Below, piece by piece: positions 1 through 5,766 of a stretch of 8,452 nt of DNA (positions are counted from its first letter, which is position 1; each line of letters begins with the position of its first letter). The position numbers and the translations under genes were made by a program. A model generated the notes under the pieces. The model had not been told where the DNA came from, did no database searches, and saw nothing but the letters and a program-made list of their open reading frames with translations. Origin of the DNA: Trueperaceae bacterium (GTDB taxonomy: Bacteria; Deinococcota; Deinococci; Deinococcales; Trueperaceae). The stretch spans positions 1-8,452 of the forward strand of contig SKMG01000046.1 in the NCBI GenBank assembly GCA_007121175.1, written 5' to 3'.

Positions 1-98
1 CAGGCGTGTCATGAGCGAGTCAAACCCTCGATCGCTCCGCGCGCGCCACGAACCCGCGCGCCGGGAGGGCGGGGCGCTGGGCGTGGGATGATGAGGCG
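1..98. other. Leading segment, no gene called with confidence
   Basis: No complete gene lies here. All three plus frames hold a stop that could end an upstream gene: TGA at 12-14, TGA at 89-91, and TGA at 100-102. The last would overlap the next start as GTGA, copying the junction at 1280-1283. The residues these frames encode are Arg/Pro/Gly-rich and show no recognisable family. On the minus strand an ATG at 10-12 reads off the left edge and could start a divergent gene. The choice cannot be made without the flanking sequence. Confidence 0.3.
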
Positions 99-1283
99 GT
101 GAGCGCAGACCCGCTGCAGCTGGTGTCCGAGATGCACGGCTCTCCCACCATGCTGGTCTTCGAGTTCGCGGGAGCGGGCAGCCTGGCGCTGCACTGGCTC
201 CATGCCGTGGGCGGCTCCTCGCGAACCGTGCTGGAGGCGGTGGACCGCTACGCGGCCGCATCGCTCGCCGCGGCGATCGGTGAGCTCCCGGATCAGGTCG
301 TGACGCCCGAGGTCGCGGCCGGTCTCGCCCGGCACGCACGCGAACGGGCGCGGGCGCTCGCGCCGCCTGGCGTTGCGGTGATCGGCGTCGGCTGCACCGC
401 AACCATCGCCACCGACCGCGTCAAGCGCGGCGAGCACCGTGCTTGCATCGCCGTCGAGGGGACGCTCGGACGCCACGCGCTGCGCTTGGCGCTGCGCAAG
501 GGCCAACGCGAGCGTGACGAAGAGGAGCGCCTCGTCTCCACGCTGGTGCTGCACGCGACCGCGACCGGTTGCGGCGTGCTCCACCGGCGCGCGCTGACGC
601 TCGAGGACGGCGAGACGCTCCAGGAATCGTTCACTCCCGCCGCGCCGCTCGCTGAGCTGCTGGCGGGCGAGCGCCGGGAAGTCGTGCTCACTCCGGAAGG
701 TGAGCTGCGCGAGCGGCTGCCCTGGCCGAGCGGCGGCATCGCCATCGTTTCGGGTTCGTTCAACCCGCTGCACCAGGGTCACCTGGGCCTCGCCTCGGCG
801 GCGCAGTCCCACCTCGGGCGCCCGGCTGCGTTCGAGCTCTCGACCCACAACGCGGAGAAGCCGGTGATCGAGCCGGCCGAGCTCTACCGTCGGGCCACGC
901 AGTTCCAGGGGCGCGCGCCGCTGCTGCTCACGGGCGTGGCGCTCTTCTCCCACAAGGCGCAGCGCTACCCCGGATCGGTGTTCGTCCTCGGCGCGGACAC
1001 GGCGGCCCGGGTGCTCTCGCCGCGCTACTACCCGGCGGATCACGATCTCGACGTTTCGCTGCAGCTGGTGCGCCAGCACGGCTGCAGCTTCCTGGTGGCC
1101 GGGCGCCGCACCAGCGTCCCCGGCACGCGCGGCGAGGAGGAACGGTTCGTGACATTGGCCGATCTCGACGTCCCCGAACGCTACGTAGACCTGTTCGAAG
1201 CCCTCCCAGAGGACGCCTTCAGGGCCGACGTCTCGTCGAGCGCCATCCGCGAGCGCTGGAACGACAGCGGAGCGCAGCGGTGA
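99..1283 (+). CDS. CinA-like domain fused to NMN/NaMN adenylyltransferase-type nucleotidyltransferase
   Basis: This is a 394-residue cytoplasmic protein with two domains. Residues about 15-165 resemble the CinA C-terminal (NMN deamidase, PncC) fold: a GGSSRTVLEAV stretch (38-48) aligns with the conserved 'AGSSAWF' segment and GVGCTATIA (96-104) with the 'GIAGP' strand. The family's catalytic-serine motif ESCTGG reads EFAGAG here (22-27), so deamidase activity is doubtful. Residues about 212-394 form a nucleotidyltransferase: GSFNPLHQGH (219-228) is the GxFxPxHxGH ATP-binding motif, VLGAD is at 296-300, and SSSAIR (379-384) stands for the ISSTxIR motif. From memory, plant proteins annotated as nucleotidylyl transferase superfamily share this architecture. 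The likely reaction is adenylyl transfer to a mononucleotide, possibly NMN or NaMN; the substrate is inferred. The GTG start at 99 follows GAGG at 93-96, which is close; ATG 132 is an alternative. The stop overlaps the next gene. Confidence 0.82.
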   Translation: MSADPLQLVSEMHGSPTMLVFEFAGAGSLALHWLHAVGGSSRTVLEAVDRYAAASLAAAIGELPDQVVTPEVAAGLARHARERARALAPPGVAVIGVGCTATIATDRVKRGEHRACIAVEGTLGRHALRLALRKGQRERDEEERLVSTLVLHATATGCGVLHRRALTLEDGETLQESFTPAAPLAELLAGERREVVLTPEGELRERLPWPSGGIAIVSGSFNPLHQGHLGLASAAQSHLGRPAAFELSTHNAEKPVIEPAELYRRATQFQGRAPLLLTGVALFSHKAQRYPGSVFVLGADTAARVLSPRYYPADHDLDVSLQLVRQHGCSFLVAGRRTSVPGTRGEEERFVTLADLDVPERYVDLFEALPEDAFRADVSSSAIRERWNDSGAQR

Positions 1284-2182
1284 GGCGCGTCTGGTGCAGC
1301 GCCGCGACGGTGCGGGTCGCGGCGCTGACGGTGGCGCTGACGGTGGCGCTGCTGGCGGGACCCGGCGCGGCGCTGGCCCAGGTTCCGGCCGACGCTGCCG
1401 CCGGGCTCGAAGATGCAGTCGGGCCCATGATGGAAGGAGCGATCGATCGGGCCCCGGCGAGCGTGACGGTGTCGCTGCACGGCGGCCTGCCGGCCTACCG
1501 CAGCGTTGGAGCGGGAGTGGCGCTCAGGGCCGATCAGTTCGGCCTCGCCGTGCGCGGCTCCTGGGGCAGCGTGGGCGCCGCCTTCGGCGCGCAAGCGCGC
1601 TGGTACCCGCCGCTGCCGGCTCCGATCCCGTTGTTCCTCGGCTTGGGCATCGACGCCCACGGCGGCGGCGCCCTGCCGCACGCGGTCGCGGGAGCGCAGC
1701 TGCCGCTCGGTCCGAACTGGCGGCTCGACCTCGAAGCTGGTGCCGCGCGTGCCCGCCTCGCCGGTGAGCCGGTATGGGCGCCGCATCTCAGTCTCGGCAT
1801 CGGCTTCGCCTTCGCGGTCGACCTGCCCAGTCCCGGCGACGGCCCTGCCGCGAGGCCGGCATCTGCGGCGCGTGACGGCACCGCAGCCCCCTGCGTGCCT
1901 GGCGAGCCCGATCCGTCGCTGCTCGCCGCTGCGGTCGATGCTTCGGTGCGGGCTTTCGTGCGTGATGGAGTGGCGCTCTACGGCAACGCCTATCGAGACC
2001 TGCGCTATCGCTACTGGCTAGCCGAGCAGCTCGCAGACGGCGACCAGGCTACCGTGCGGATCCGCTTCGAAGGCAGCGCACGAGCGGTCTTGGGCGGGGA
2101 GCTGGTCGAGGCGTCGGGAACGGCCGAAGCGAGCTACCGGTGGACCGGCTGCCGCTGGCGGCAGACGTCGCTGCGGTACTAG
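1280..2182 (+). CDS. Exported protein of unknown function, possible small beta-barrel plus C-terminal domain
   Basis: This is a 300-residue protein whose family I do not recognise. Residues 1-33 form a clear Sec signal peptide: basic MRR, a hydrophobic run at 13-26, and an ALA|Q cleavage site after residue 33. Residues about 60-182 read as short alternating strands rich in Gly, Ala and aromatics (for example RGSWGSVGAAFGAQARWYP at 92-110, and SLGIGFAFAV at 171-180). This is compatible with an outer-membrane barrel, but that is inference. A low-complexity Pro/Ala linker (about 183-207) precedes a C-terminal alpha/beta domain (about 210-300) that ends in Tyr. The two cysteines outside the signal peptide, C205 and C291, could form a disulfide. 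The GTG start lies in a GTGA overlap with the preceding stop, so translation is probably coupled to the CinA-like/nucleotidyltransferase gene. The link between a cytoplasmic cofactor enzyme and an exported protein is unexplained. Confidence 0.72.
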   Translation: MRRVWCSAATVRVAALTVALTVALLAGPGAALAQVPADAAAGLEDAVGPMMEGAIDRAPASVTVSLHGGLPAYRSVGAGVALRADQFGLAVRGSWGSVGAAFGAQARWYPPLPAPIPLFLGLGIDAHGGGALPHAVAGAQLPLGPNWRLDLEAGAARARLAGEPVWAPHLSLGIGFAFAVDLPSPGDGPAARPASAARDGTAAPCVPGEPDPSLLAAAVDASVRAFVRDGVALYGNAYRDLRYRYWLAEQLADGDQATVRIRFEGSARAVLGGELVEASGTAEASYRWTGCRWRQTSLRY

Positions 2183-2201
2183 CGGTCGCGCGCAGCGGCG
2201 C

Positions 2202-3014
2202 TCACCGCTCCCAGTCGAGGTCCATGTCGTCGACCAGGCGCTCGTCGCGATCGAGTCCGCCGATGGCGGCCATCTCGTCGAGCGAGAGCTCGAAGTCGAA
2301 GATCTCGAGGTTCTCGCGCTGGTGCGCTTCACGCGCCGCCTTGGGGATCGCCAGCACCCGCGGCTGCTGGATCAGCCAGCGTAGCGCCACCTGCCCCGGG
2401 GTCTTGCCGTGGTCCGCACCGATCTCCCGCAGCAGCGGATCGGCGTCGACGAGGCCGCGGGCCAAGGGGCTGTAGGCAGTCAAGAGGTGGTCGCAGCGCT
2501 CCGCCTCGCGCAGCAGCGCGCTCTGCGACAGGAAGGGATGGTACTCGACCTGGTTGGTGAACAGCTCGGCTAGCTCGTGCGCGCGGCGCACCAGCGAGGG
2601 CGGGAAGTTGCTCACGCCGACGTGCCGTACCAGGCCACGATCCTGCAGATCGCGCATCGCACCGAGCGTCTCCTCGAGCGGCACCTCGGGGTTCGGCCAG
2701 TGGATCAGGAGCAGGTCGACGTGCTCCATGCCGAGCGCCCGGAGGCTCTGCTCGGTGCTGCGGCGCACGTCGGCAGCGCGACAGTGGCTCGGTCTGAGCT
2801 TGGTGGTGACGAACACCTCCTCGCGCGGGATGCCCGAGCGGCGCAACCCTTCACCGACGTGCTGCTCGTTGTCGTAGCCCTGCGCGGTGTCGAGGTGGCG
2901 GTAGCCGAGGGAGAGTGCACGCTCGACGGCCGCCACGCAGGCTGCGCCCCTCAGTTCCCAGGTGCCGAGGCCCAACACCGGCACGCTGCTCCCGTGGTGA
3001 TCGATACGCTCCAT
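2202..3014 (-). CDS. Aldo/keto reductase, DkgB (2,5-diketo-gluconate reductase B) type
   Basis: This is a 270-residue NADPH-dependent carbonyl reductase, close to the usual AKR length of about 270-280. The full catalytic tetrad is visible: D42 and Y47 in HLDTAQGYDNE, K72 in VTTKL, and H105 in LLIHWPNP. VGVSNF (about 137-142) and NQVEYHP belong to the substrate/cofactor wall, and IPKAAREAHQREN near residue 224 is the NADPH 2'-phosphate-binding loop. The closing GLDRDERLV resembles E. coli DkgB, whose known substrates include 2,5-diketo-gluconate and methylglyoxal. The physiological substrate here is not shown by the sequence. The gene converges with the exported-protein gene (19-bp gap) and diverges from the MFS gene (58-bp gap). 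There is no Shine-Dalgarno before the ATG; a TAGGCT box 6 bases upstream points to a leaderless mRNA. Confidence 0.92.
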   Translation of the reverse strand: MERIDHHGSSVPVLGLGTWELRGAACVAAVERALSLGYRHLDTAQGYDNEQHVGEGLRRSGIPREEVFVTTKLRPSHCRAADVRRSTEQSLRALGMEHVDLLLIHWPNPEVPLEETLGAMRDLQDRGLVRHVGVSNFPPSLVRRAHELAELFTNQVEYHPFLSQSALLREAERCDHLLTAYSPLARGLVDADPLLREIGADHGKTPGQVALRWLIQQPRVLAIPKAAREAHQRENLEIFDFELSLDEMAAIGGLDRDERLVDDMDLDWER

Positions 3015-3020
3015 GCCGAC

Positions 3021-3026
3021 AGCCTA
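3021..3026 (-). promoter_or_regulatory. TANNNT -10 box for a leaderless aldo/keto reductase transcript
   Basis: Read on the minus strand, TAGGCT is followed by six bases and then the ATG. Transcription would therefore start at or next to the A of the start codon, and no Shine-Dalgarno is present. No convincing TTGACA-like -35 is seen at 16-18 bp. The pattern matches the known leaderless promoters of Deinococcus and actinobacteria; no start-site data support it here. Confidence 0.5.
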
Positions 3027-3072
3027 GCCGACGCCGCCGAGCGCGTCGTGTCGCCGGCTCGGGGGTGGTGTG

Positions 3073-4407
3073 ATGGCCAGCGTGAGCACGTCTGCCTCGT
3101 CCCGACGCCGCTTCCTGGGGTGGGACACCGTGATCGGCGGGGCCGGTCTGCAGCTCTTGCAGGCGGCGCTGTTCTTCTCCAGCTTCGGCATCTACGTCGT
3201 CGTCTGGGTCGACGAGTTCGGCTGGTCGCGCGGTGCGACCGCGGCTGGCTACGCGCTGGTGACGCTATCTAGCGGCCTGTTCGGGCCGCTGCAAGGCTAC
3301 CTGCTGGAGCGGCTCGGGCCGCGCCGGGTGATCCTCTTCGGCCTCGTGGTGCTGTCGGCCGGCCTGACGTCGCTCTCGCTGGTCCGGACGCTTCCTGAGT
3401 TCTACGGGGCGATGCTCGTCACCGGCGTCGGCCTCGCCGCTGCCGGTTTCCTCTCGGTGACGACCGCGGTGGTCCCCTGGTTCGTACGGCGGCGTTCGAC
3501 CGCGCTGTCGTTGACCGCCATAGGCCTGAGCCTCGGCGGCGTGCTGGTGCCGCTGGTCGCCGGCAGTGTCGTCGAGATCGGCTGGCGCGAGACGCTGAGG
3601 CTCTCGGCGGCGCTGGTGCTGCTCGCGGGTCTGCCGCTCGCGGTGCTGATGCGCCGCGGCCCGGCCGACTACGGCCAGCTCCCGGACGGTGGCTACCTCG
3701 GCTTCCCGGACCGGCGTCCCGGCGGCGTGGAGCTGCGCCCGCCCGACCCCGCGGCTGACCACACGCTGCGCGAGGCGCTCCGCACCCGGGCCTTCTGGCT
3801 CTTGGGAGTCGGACACGGTGCGGCGCTGCTGCTGATGTCGGGCGTGTCGGTGCACCTCGTGCCGCACCTCAAGGCGGGCGCCGGCTACCCGCTGCAGCTC
3901 GCCGCGGGCGCGGTGGCGCTGGTGACGATGTCGTCGTTTCTCGGGCAGGTGATCGGGGGCCCGCTCGGCGACCGTTTCGACAAGCGTCTGATCGCGATCG
4001 CGGCCATGCTGGCGCACGCGCTGGCGCTGCTGGTGCTGGCCTGGGGTCCGGGCTGGAGCGCGGTGGTCGCCTTCGCGGTGGTGCACGGGGTCGCCTGGGG
4101 CGTGCGCGGCCCGCTGATGGGTTCGCTGCGGGCAGACTACTTCGGCGCCAGCCACTTCGGCTCGATCATGGGGGCGTCGATGATGGTGTTCATGGTCGGC
4201 CAGTTGATCGGTCCCGTTTTCCTCGGCGCCCTGGCCGACGTCCACGCCGACTACCGGGTCGGCTTCACGATTTTGGCGCTGTTGGCGGCTGTGGGCTCGC
4301 TGTCGTTCTGGTTCGCTGCGCCGCCACCCCCGCCGCACCGCCCAGGGCCGAGAGGTGTACCCGATGCCCCGTCGGCGGCTCCTCGGCAGCGAGCGAGAAG
4401 CGAGTAG
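3073..4407 (+). CDS. MFS transporter, MCT/YcxA-like
   Basis: This is a 444-residue inner-membrane carrier of the major facilitator superfamily with about 12 hydrophobic helices. The first helix begins near residue 18. The MFS loop motif appears in both halves: GYLLERLGPRR (74-84) between helices 2 and 3, and GGPLGDRFDKR (294-304) between helices 8 and 9. WFVRRRSTALSLTAIGLSLGG (135-155) in the N-terminal half and RRGPADYGQLPDGG before the central loop are typical of monocarboxylate-porter-like bacterial MFS proteins. The substrate is unknown, with small organic acids being the family's usual cargo. The C-terminal 25-30 residues are Pro/Arg-rich and probably disordered. I choose ATG 3073 because GGGGGTGG (3061-3068) is well spaced for it; GTG 3070 is the alternative. 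The gene is divergent from the AKR, and its TAG stop lies inside the next promoter. Confidence 0.88.
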   Translation: MASVSTSASSRRRFLGWDTVIGGAGLQLLQAALFFSSFGIYVVVWVDEFGWSRGATAAGYALVTLSSGLFGPLQGYLLERLGPRRVILFGLVVLSAGLTSLSLVRTLPEFYGAMLVTGVGLAAAGFLSVTTAVVPWFVRRRSTALSLTAIGLSLGGVLVPLVAGSVVEIGWRETLRLSAALVLLAGLPLAVLMRRGPADYGQLPDGGYLGFPDRRPGGVELRPPDPAADHTLREALRTRAFWLLGVGHGAALLLMSGVSVHLVPHLKAGAGYPLQLAAGAVALVTMSSFLGQVIGGPLGDRFDKRLIAIAAMLAHALALLVLAWGPGWSAVVAFAVVHGVAWGVRGPLMGSLRADYFGASHFGSIMGASMMVFMVGQLIGPVFLGALADVHADYRVGFTILALLAAVGSLSFWFAAPPPPPHRPGPRGVPDAPSAAPRQRARSE

Positions 4408-4410
4408 ACT
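4405..4410 (+). promoter_or_regulatory. TANNNT -10 box of ppgK overlapping the MFS stop codon
   Basis: TAGACT ends five bases before the ATG of ppgK, and no Shine-Dalgarno precedes that ATG, so the ppgK mRNA is probably leaderless. The first three bases are also the TAG stop codon of the MFS gene. The position 17 bp upstream (CTCGGC) is not a good -35. The assignment rests on the spacing and on the matching layout upstream of the aldo/keto reductase. Confidence 0.55.
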
Positions 4411-4415
4411 CGTCC

Positions 4416-5189
4416 ATGTCCAACGTTGCGCTTGGCATCGACATCGGCGGCTCGGGGATCAAGGCGGCGTACGTCGACGTCGCCTCGGGCGCGTTGGTGA
4501 CCGAGCGCGTCCGGCTGCCGACGCCACGGCCCTCCACGCCGAGGGCGGTCGTCGAGACGGTGGGGGAGGTCTGCGAGCTGGTGCGCGCCAGCGCTCCGGA
4601 GCTCACGCCGGTGGCCCGCGGCGCCGCCTTCCCCGCCGTGGTGCGGGGTGGTGTGACGCTGAGCGCGGCCAACGTCGACCGCGCCTGGATCGGCTACGCA
4701 GCCGAGGAACGGCTCAGCGAAGCGCTCGGGAACAGCGTCTGCGTGCTCAACGACGCCGACGCGGCGGGCTTGGCCGAGCTCGGTTTCGGAGCCGTGCGCG
4801 GCGTGAGCGGGGTGGCGCTGGTGCTCACCATCGGTACCGGCGTGGGCTCGGCGCTGTTCGCAGACGGGACGCTGGCCCCGAACACCGAGCTCGGCCATCT
4901 CGCGTTCCGCGCTCACGCTTCGGTCGAGGACTGGGTCTCCGATCGCGCCCGCCGGGCCGAAGGGCTGTCGTGGAAGCGCTGGACCGGCCGACTGAACGCC
5001 TACCTCGATCACCTGAGCGTGCTGTTCTCGCCCGAGCTGATCGTGCTCGGCGGTGGCGTGTCGAAGCGCTTCGAGGACAAGATCGCGCCGCGCCTGAGGC
5101 TCCGCACGCCGGTGAGGGCCGCTGCGCTGCGCAACGACGCCGGTATCGTCGGCGCGGCCTGGCACGCGAGCCGTGTGGTGCGTTTGTGA
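4416..5189 (+). CDS. ppgK: Polyphosphate glucokinase (ROK family)
   Basis: This 257-residue cytoplasmic kinase phosphorylates glucose to glucose-6-phosphate, with inorganic polyphosphate (and often ATP) as donor. The N-terminal GIDIGGSGIKAA (7-18) is the phosphate-binding loop in the form typical of PPGKs. AANVDRAWIG (84-93) and LNDADAAGLAE (111-121) follow, with D113 as the expected catalytic base. TIGTGVGSA (138-146) is the second phosphate loop, and PNTELGHL (155-162) carries the sugar-binding Glu and His. The adenosine-type motif LGGGVS is at 211-216 and the RTPV/NDAGIVGAA ending is also PPGK-like. The ROK zinc motif (CxCGxxGCxE) is absent, as expected for PPGKs and unlike glucokinase GlcK or NagC regulators. 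The length fits the family (about 250-270). The ATG follows a leaderless-type -10 box, so the gene can be expressed apart from the MFS gene although only 8 bp separate them. Confidence 0.93.
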   Translation: MSNVALGIDIGGSGIKAAYVDVASGALVTERVRLPTPRPSTPRAVVETVGEVCELVRASAPELTPVARGAAFPAVVRGGVTLSAANVDRAWIGYAAEERLSEALGNSVCVLNDADAAGLAELGFGAVRGVSGVALVLTIGTGVGSALFADGTLAPNTELGHLAFRAHASVEDWVSDRARRAEGLSWKRWTGRLNAYLDHLSVLFSPELIVLGGGVSKRFEDKIAPRLRLRTPVRAAALRNDAGIVGAAWHASRVVRL

Positions 5190-5218
5190 CGAGGCCCGCG
5201 GTGGCGGGGTGGGGAGGT

Positions 5219-5266
5219 CTCGGTACGCTTCGCAGGAGGCGCGCCGCGCCCGCGACCGGTACCGAG
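5219..5266. repeat. Inverted repeat in the ppgK-ferredoxin spacer
   Basis: CTCGGTAC (5219-5226) and its exact complement GTACCGAG (5259-5266) flank a 32-base GC-rich interior containing the palindrome GGCGCGCC (5238-5245). The 119-bp spacer has no other gene. The left arm overlaps a weak TACGCT (-10-like, 5224-5229). The repeat could be an operator or an mRNA stem-loop ending about 40 bases before the ferredoxin start. No T-run follows it, so a standard intrinsic terminator is unlikely. Confidence 0.4.
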
Positions 5267-5298
5267 CCGCGGACGTCTGGAGCAGCGTGTGCGCCCAC

Positions 5299-5306
5299 GG
5301 AGGTGA
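5299..5306 (+). promoter_or_regulatory. Strong Shine-Dalgarno deciding the ferredoxin start
   Basis: GGAGGTGA is a near-perfect complement to the 16S rRNA 3' end, with its GGAGG core 5 bases from the ATG at 5309. It sets the ferredoxin start well inside a much longer open frame that begins near 4355 and merely shadows ppgK. Confidence 0.8.
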
Positions 5307-5308
5307 CC

Positions 5309-5689
5309 ATGCCGAAGGTGAGCGTCGACGACCGCGAGTTAGAGGTGCCGAGCGGCACCCGGCTGACCATCGCGATCCAGCAGGCCGGCATCGAGATCGG
5401 CCACCGCTGCGGCGGTAAGGCGCGCTGTACCACCTGCCGGGTGGTGGTCCACGAGGGTGAACCGCCCGCGATGACGCGCGCGGAGTACCACCGTCTGCGC
5501 GAGGCGGGCCTGCTGGGCAGCCACCGGCTCTCCTGCCAGCTGGTGGTCGCGGCCGACATGCGCGTCGCAACCGTGATGACCAAGCAGAACCAGCCGTGGG
5601 CCGACACGGGACCCGCTCTGGATCCGTCGGTGGTGCCCGAGGCACGCTGGTTCGAGCCCGGCGAGCTGGAGGCCGAGAACACGGCCTGA
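5309..5689 (+). CDS. [2Fe-2S] ferredoxin, adrenodoxin-type cysteine spacing
   Basis: This is a 126-residue soluble electron carrier with the beta-grasp ferredoxin fold. Cysteines C34, C40, C43 and C76 ligate the cluster in a C-x5-C-x2-C-x32-C pattern. The x5 spacing is that of adrenodoxin/ISC-type ferredoxins rather than plant photosynthetic ones (x4). The early VPSGTRLTIAIQQAGIEIGHRCGG run is the usual strand-helix lead to the first ligand. About 48 residues follow the last ligand: VVAADMRVATV closes the fold, and an acidic tail of about 25-30 residues with one Trp (in RWFEPGEL) is longer than usual. The redox partner is not encoded nearby, so its role (iron-sulfur assembly, P450 or dioxygenase support) is open. 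Codon 11 is a TTA, rare in this DNA. The start is fixed by GGAGGTGA. Confidence 0.9.
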   Translation: MPKVSVDDRELEVPSGTRLTIAIQQAGIEIGHRCGGKARCTTCRVVVHEGEPPAMTRAEYHRLREAGLLGSHRLSCQLVVAADMRVATVMTKQNQPWADTGPALDPSVVPEARWFEPGELEAENTA

Positions 5690-5701
5690 GCGGCTCAGGG
5701 G

Positions 5702-5736
5702 CGTGCGTGCTCGAGCGCCGATGGCTCGCACGCACG
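5702..5736 (+). other. GC-rich stem-loop between ferredoxin and murJ
   Basis: CGTGCGTGC (5702-5710) pairs perfectly with GCACGCACG (5728-5736). Inside, after a two-base bulge, GAGC (5713-5716) pairs with GCTC (5724-5727) around a seven-base loop. It starts 12 bases after the ferredoxin stop. No U-run follows, so it may protect an mRNA end, act as an atypical terminator or bind a regulator. Which of these applies is inference. Confidence 0.55.
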
Positions 5737-5747
5737 ACCGGCCGCGG

Positions 5748-5753
5748 TATCGT
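5748..5753 (+). promoter_or_regulatory. Possible -10 box upstream of murJ
   Basis: TATCGT fits TANNNT and ends 13 bases before the murJ ATG, which would leave a very short leader of about 6-7 bases. There is no Shine-Dalgarno before the ATG, and no -35 is visible. Its position just after the stem-loop fits a fresh start of transcription, but a six-base match is weak evidence. Confidence 0.3.
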
Positions 5754-5766
5754 CGGCGGCAGCGTC

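Noticed and set aside
9..1079. Long minus-strand open frame (356 residues) opposite the CinA-like/nucleotidyltransferase gene
   Set aside because: Arg/Gly-rich with no motif; the plus strand carries clear HxGH and SSSAIR motifs. It is a high-GC antisense shadow.
2181..2209. AGCGGT/ACCGCT inverted repeat between the convergent genes, considered as a bidirectional terminator
   Set aside because: Only six base pairs with a 17-base loop and no T-run; expected by chance in such GC-rich DNA.
2577..3272. 231-residue plus-strand open frame overlapping the aldo/keto reductase and MFS genes
   Set aside because: No recognisable motif; the minus strand has the full AKR tetrad and the MFS frame covers the rest.
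3265..4338. 357-residue minus-strand open frame opposite the MFS gene
   Set aside because: Composed of His/Gln/Arg/Glu runs with no hydrophobic core; it is the complement of codons for membrane helices.
4355..5308. Upstream extension of the ferredoxin frame to 444 residues
   Set aside because: The first 318 residues are Arg-rich shadow of ppgK; the GGAGGTGA site fixes the start at 5309.
5596..5766. Upstream extension of the murJ frame
   Set aside because: It overlaps the ferredoxin gene and the stem-loop, and MurJ proteins begin shortly before the SRxxGxxR motif, as ATG 5767 gives.
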